Shown here piece after piece: positions 5,008-5,285 of a DNA stretch of 5,285 bases. Under the pieces are notes generated by a model. The model worked only from the letters and a program-made list of their open reading frames with translations. It was not told the origin of the DNA and searched no databases. Source of the stretch: Mollicutes bacterium (GTDB taxonomy: Bacteria; Bacillota_I; Bacilli_A; RF39; UBA660); the NCBI GenBank assembly GCA_003560455.1, contig PWIL01000130.1, positions 1 to 5,285 of the forward strand. The letters run 5' to 3'. How positions within the stretch are numbered: the first letter of the stretch is position 1; each line of letters begins with the position of its first letter. A program made the position numbers and the translations under genes.

Positions 5008-5285
5008 TTGCAAAAAAAAGAGGTATTGATTAGTAAATATATTTGCATAATTATTTTATTTTTAACCGCTTGCACGGTTAGTGAAGGCGAACAAAGAGAT
5101 TTAATAATAAAAATTGATGCAGAGGCAATTGAAAAAAGAGCAATAAAAAGTGATTCCGATTATCTAGTGCCCCTACAGTTAATCCTAGATACATATCAAA
5201 TTGATTATCAAAAAGAAGATGATGTTTTTTTATTTTTAGATATGGAAATTGATGTTAACAAGCAAGTTATTGTTAAGGGTTGTGA
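5008..5285 (+). CDS. Lipoprotein, 3' partial, possibly with a copper-amine-oxidase-N-like domain
   Basis: 92 complete codons are visible before the window edge. The start is TTG, chosen because of the excellent ribosome binding site. The N-terminus has KK, then a hydrophobic run (about 11-21) ending in the lipobox LTAC with C22, so the mature protein should be lipid-anchored on the outer face of the membrane. Downstream, DYLVPLQLILDTYQIDYQ resembles the VPLRxxxExLGxxVxW pattern of copper-amine-oxidase N-terminal-like domains common in Bacillota surface proteins. This is a weak pattern match; those domains do not by themselves bind copper or have oxidase activity. The gene has its own promoter and a 113-nt leader with a direct repeat, and follows a strong terminator, so it starts a separate unit. 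The rest of the protein is outside the window and its function is unknown. Confidence 0.8.
   Translation, partial: MQKKEVLISKYICIIILFLTACTVSEGEQRDLIIKIDAEAIEKRAIKSDSDYLVPLQLILDTYQIDYQKEDDVFLFLDMEIDVNKQVIVKGC

Noticed and set aside
1..5285. Mycoplasma-type code (TGA as Trp)
   Set aside because: No coding region has an internal TGA, tryptophan is TGG throughout, and at least two genes end naturally in TGA.

Overview
The window is AT-rich DNA (roughly 30% GC by eye, except one anomalous patch) with strong GGAGG-type Shine-Dalgarno sites, short leaders, TTG and GTG starts, sigma-A-like promoters with extended -10 elements and a classical lipobox. This points to a low-GC Bacillota or Bacilli-like (possibly Mollicutes-related) bacterium. 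Tryptophan is written TGG throughout and genes end in TAA or TGA, so nothing suggests TGA recoding. The MurE remnant suggests a lineage that makes peptidoglycan.

Left part (1-2826, plus strand). A surface protein gene with BspA-type leucine-rich repeats runs in from the left edge but is broken by a single in-frame TAA at 99-101. Four bases after its end starts a cysteine-free, membrane-anchored aryl-sulfate sulfotransferase (assT-like) with all the signature His/Asn/Arg motifs. The two are probably cotranscribed and end at a good hairpin terminator (2791-2826).

Middle (2827-4148). Just past that terminator lies an orphan patch of about 150 bp that is unusually GC-rich and adenine-poor. It encodes part of a C-type-lectin-like domain of the Fib_succ_major/DUF1566 kind, with no start, no ribosome binding site and no normal C-terminus. 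It resembles a diversity-generating-retroelement variable region without its gene. Next comes an endonuclease III-family DNA glycosylase/AP lyase with its own promoter and a GTG start. Convergent to it is a small two-helix membrane protein on the minus strand.

Right part (4149-5285). Back-to-back promoters serve the membrane protein gene and a DUF1292-family gene. Directly after the DUF1292 stop, in the -1 frame, is an isolated C-terminal piece of MurE. A slippery-type heptamer, A AAT TTA, abuts the DUF1292 stop in the phase that would fuse the two. A strong terminator closes this unit. The last gene is a lipoprotein with a TTG start, cut by the window edge, behind a leader of about 110 nt that carries a 14-bp direct repeat.

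The locus therefore mixes intact genes with three pieces of apparent gene debris: the nonsense-broken LRR gene, the lectin-like fragment and the MurE tail. I see no complete novel multi-gene system. The lectin-like patch and the DUF1292-MurE junction deserve follow-up most.
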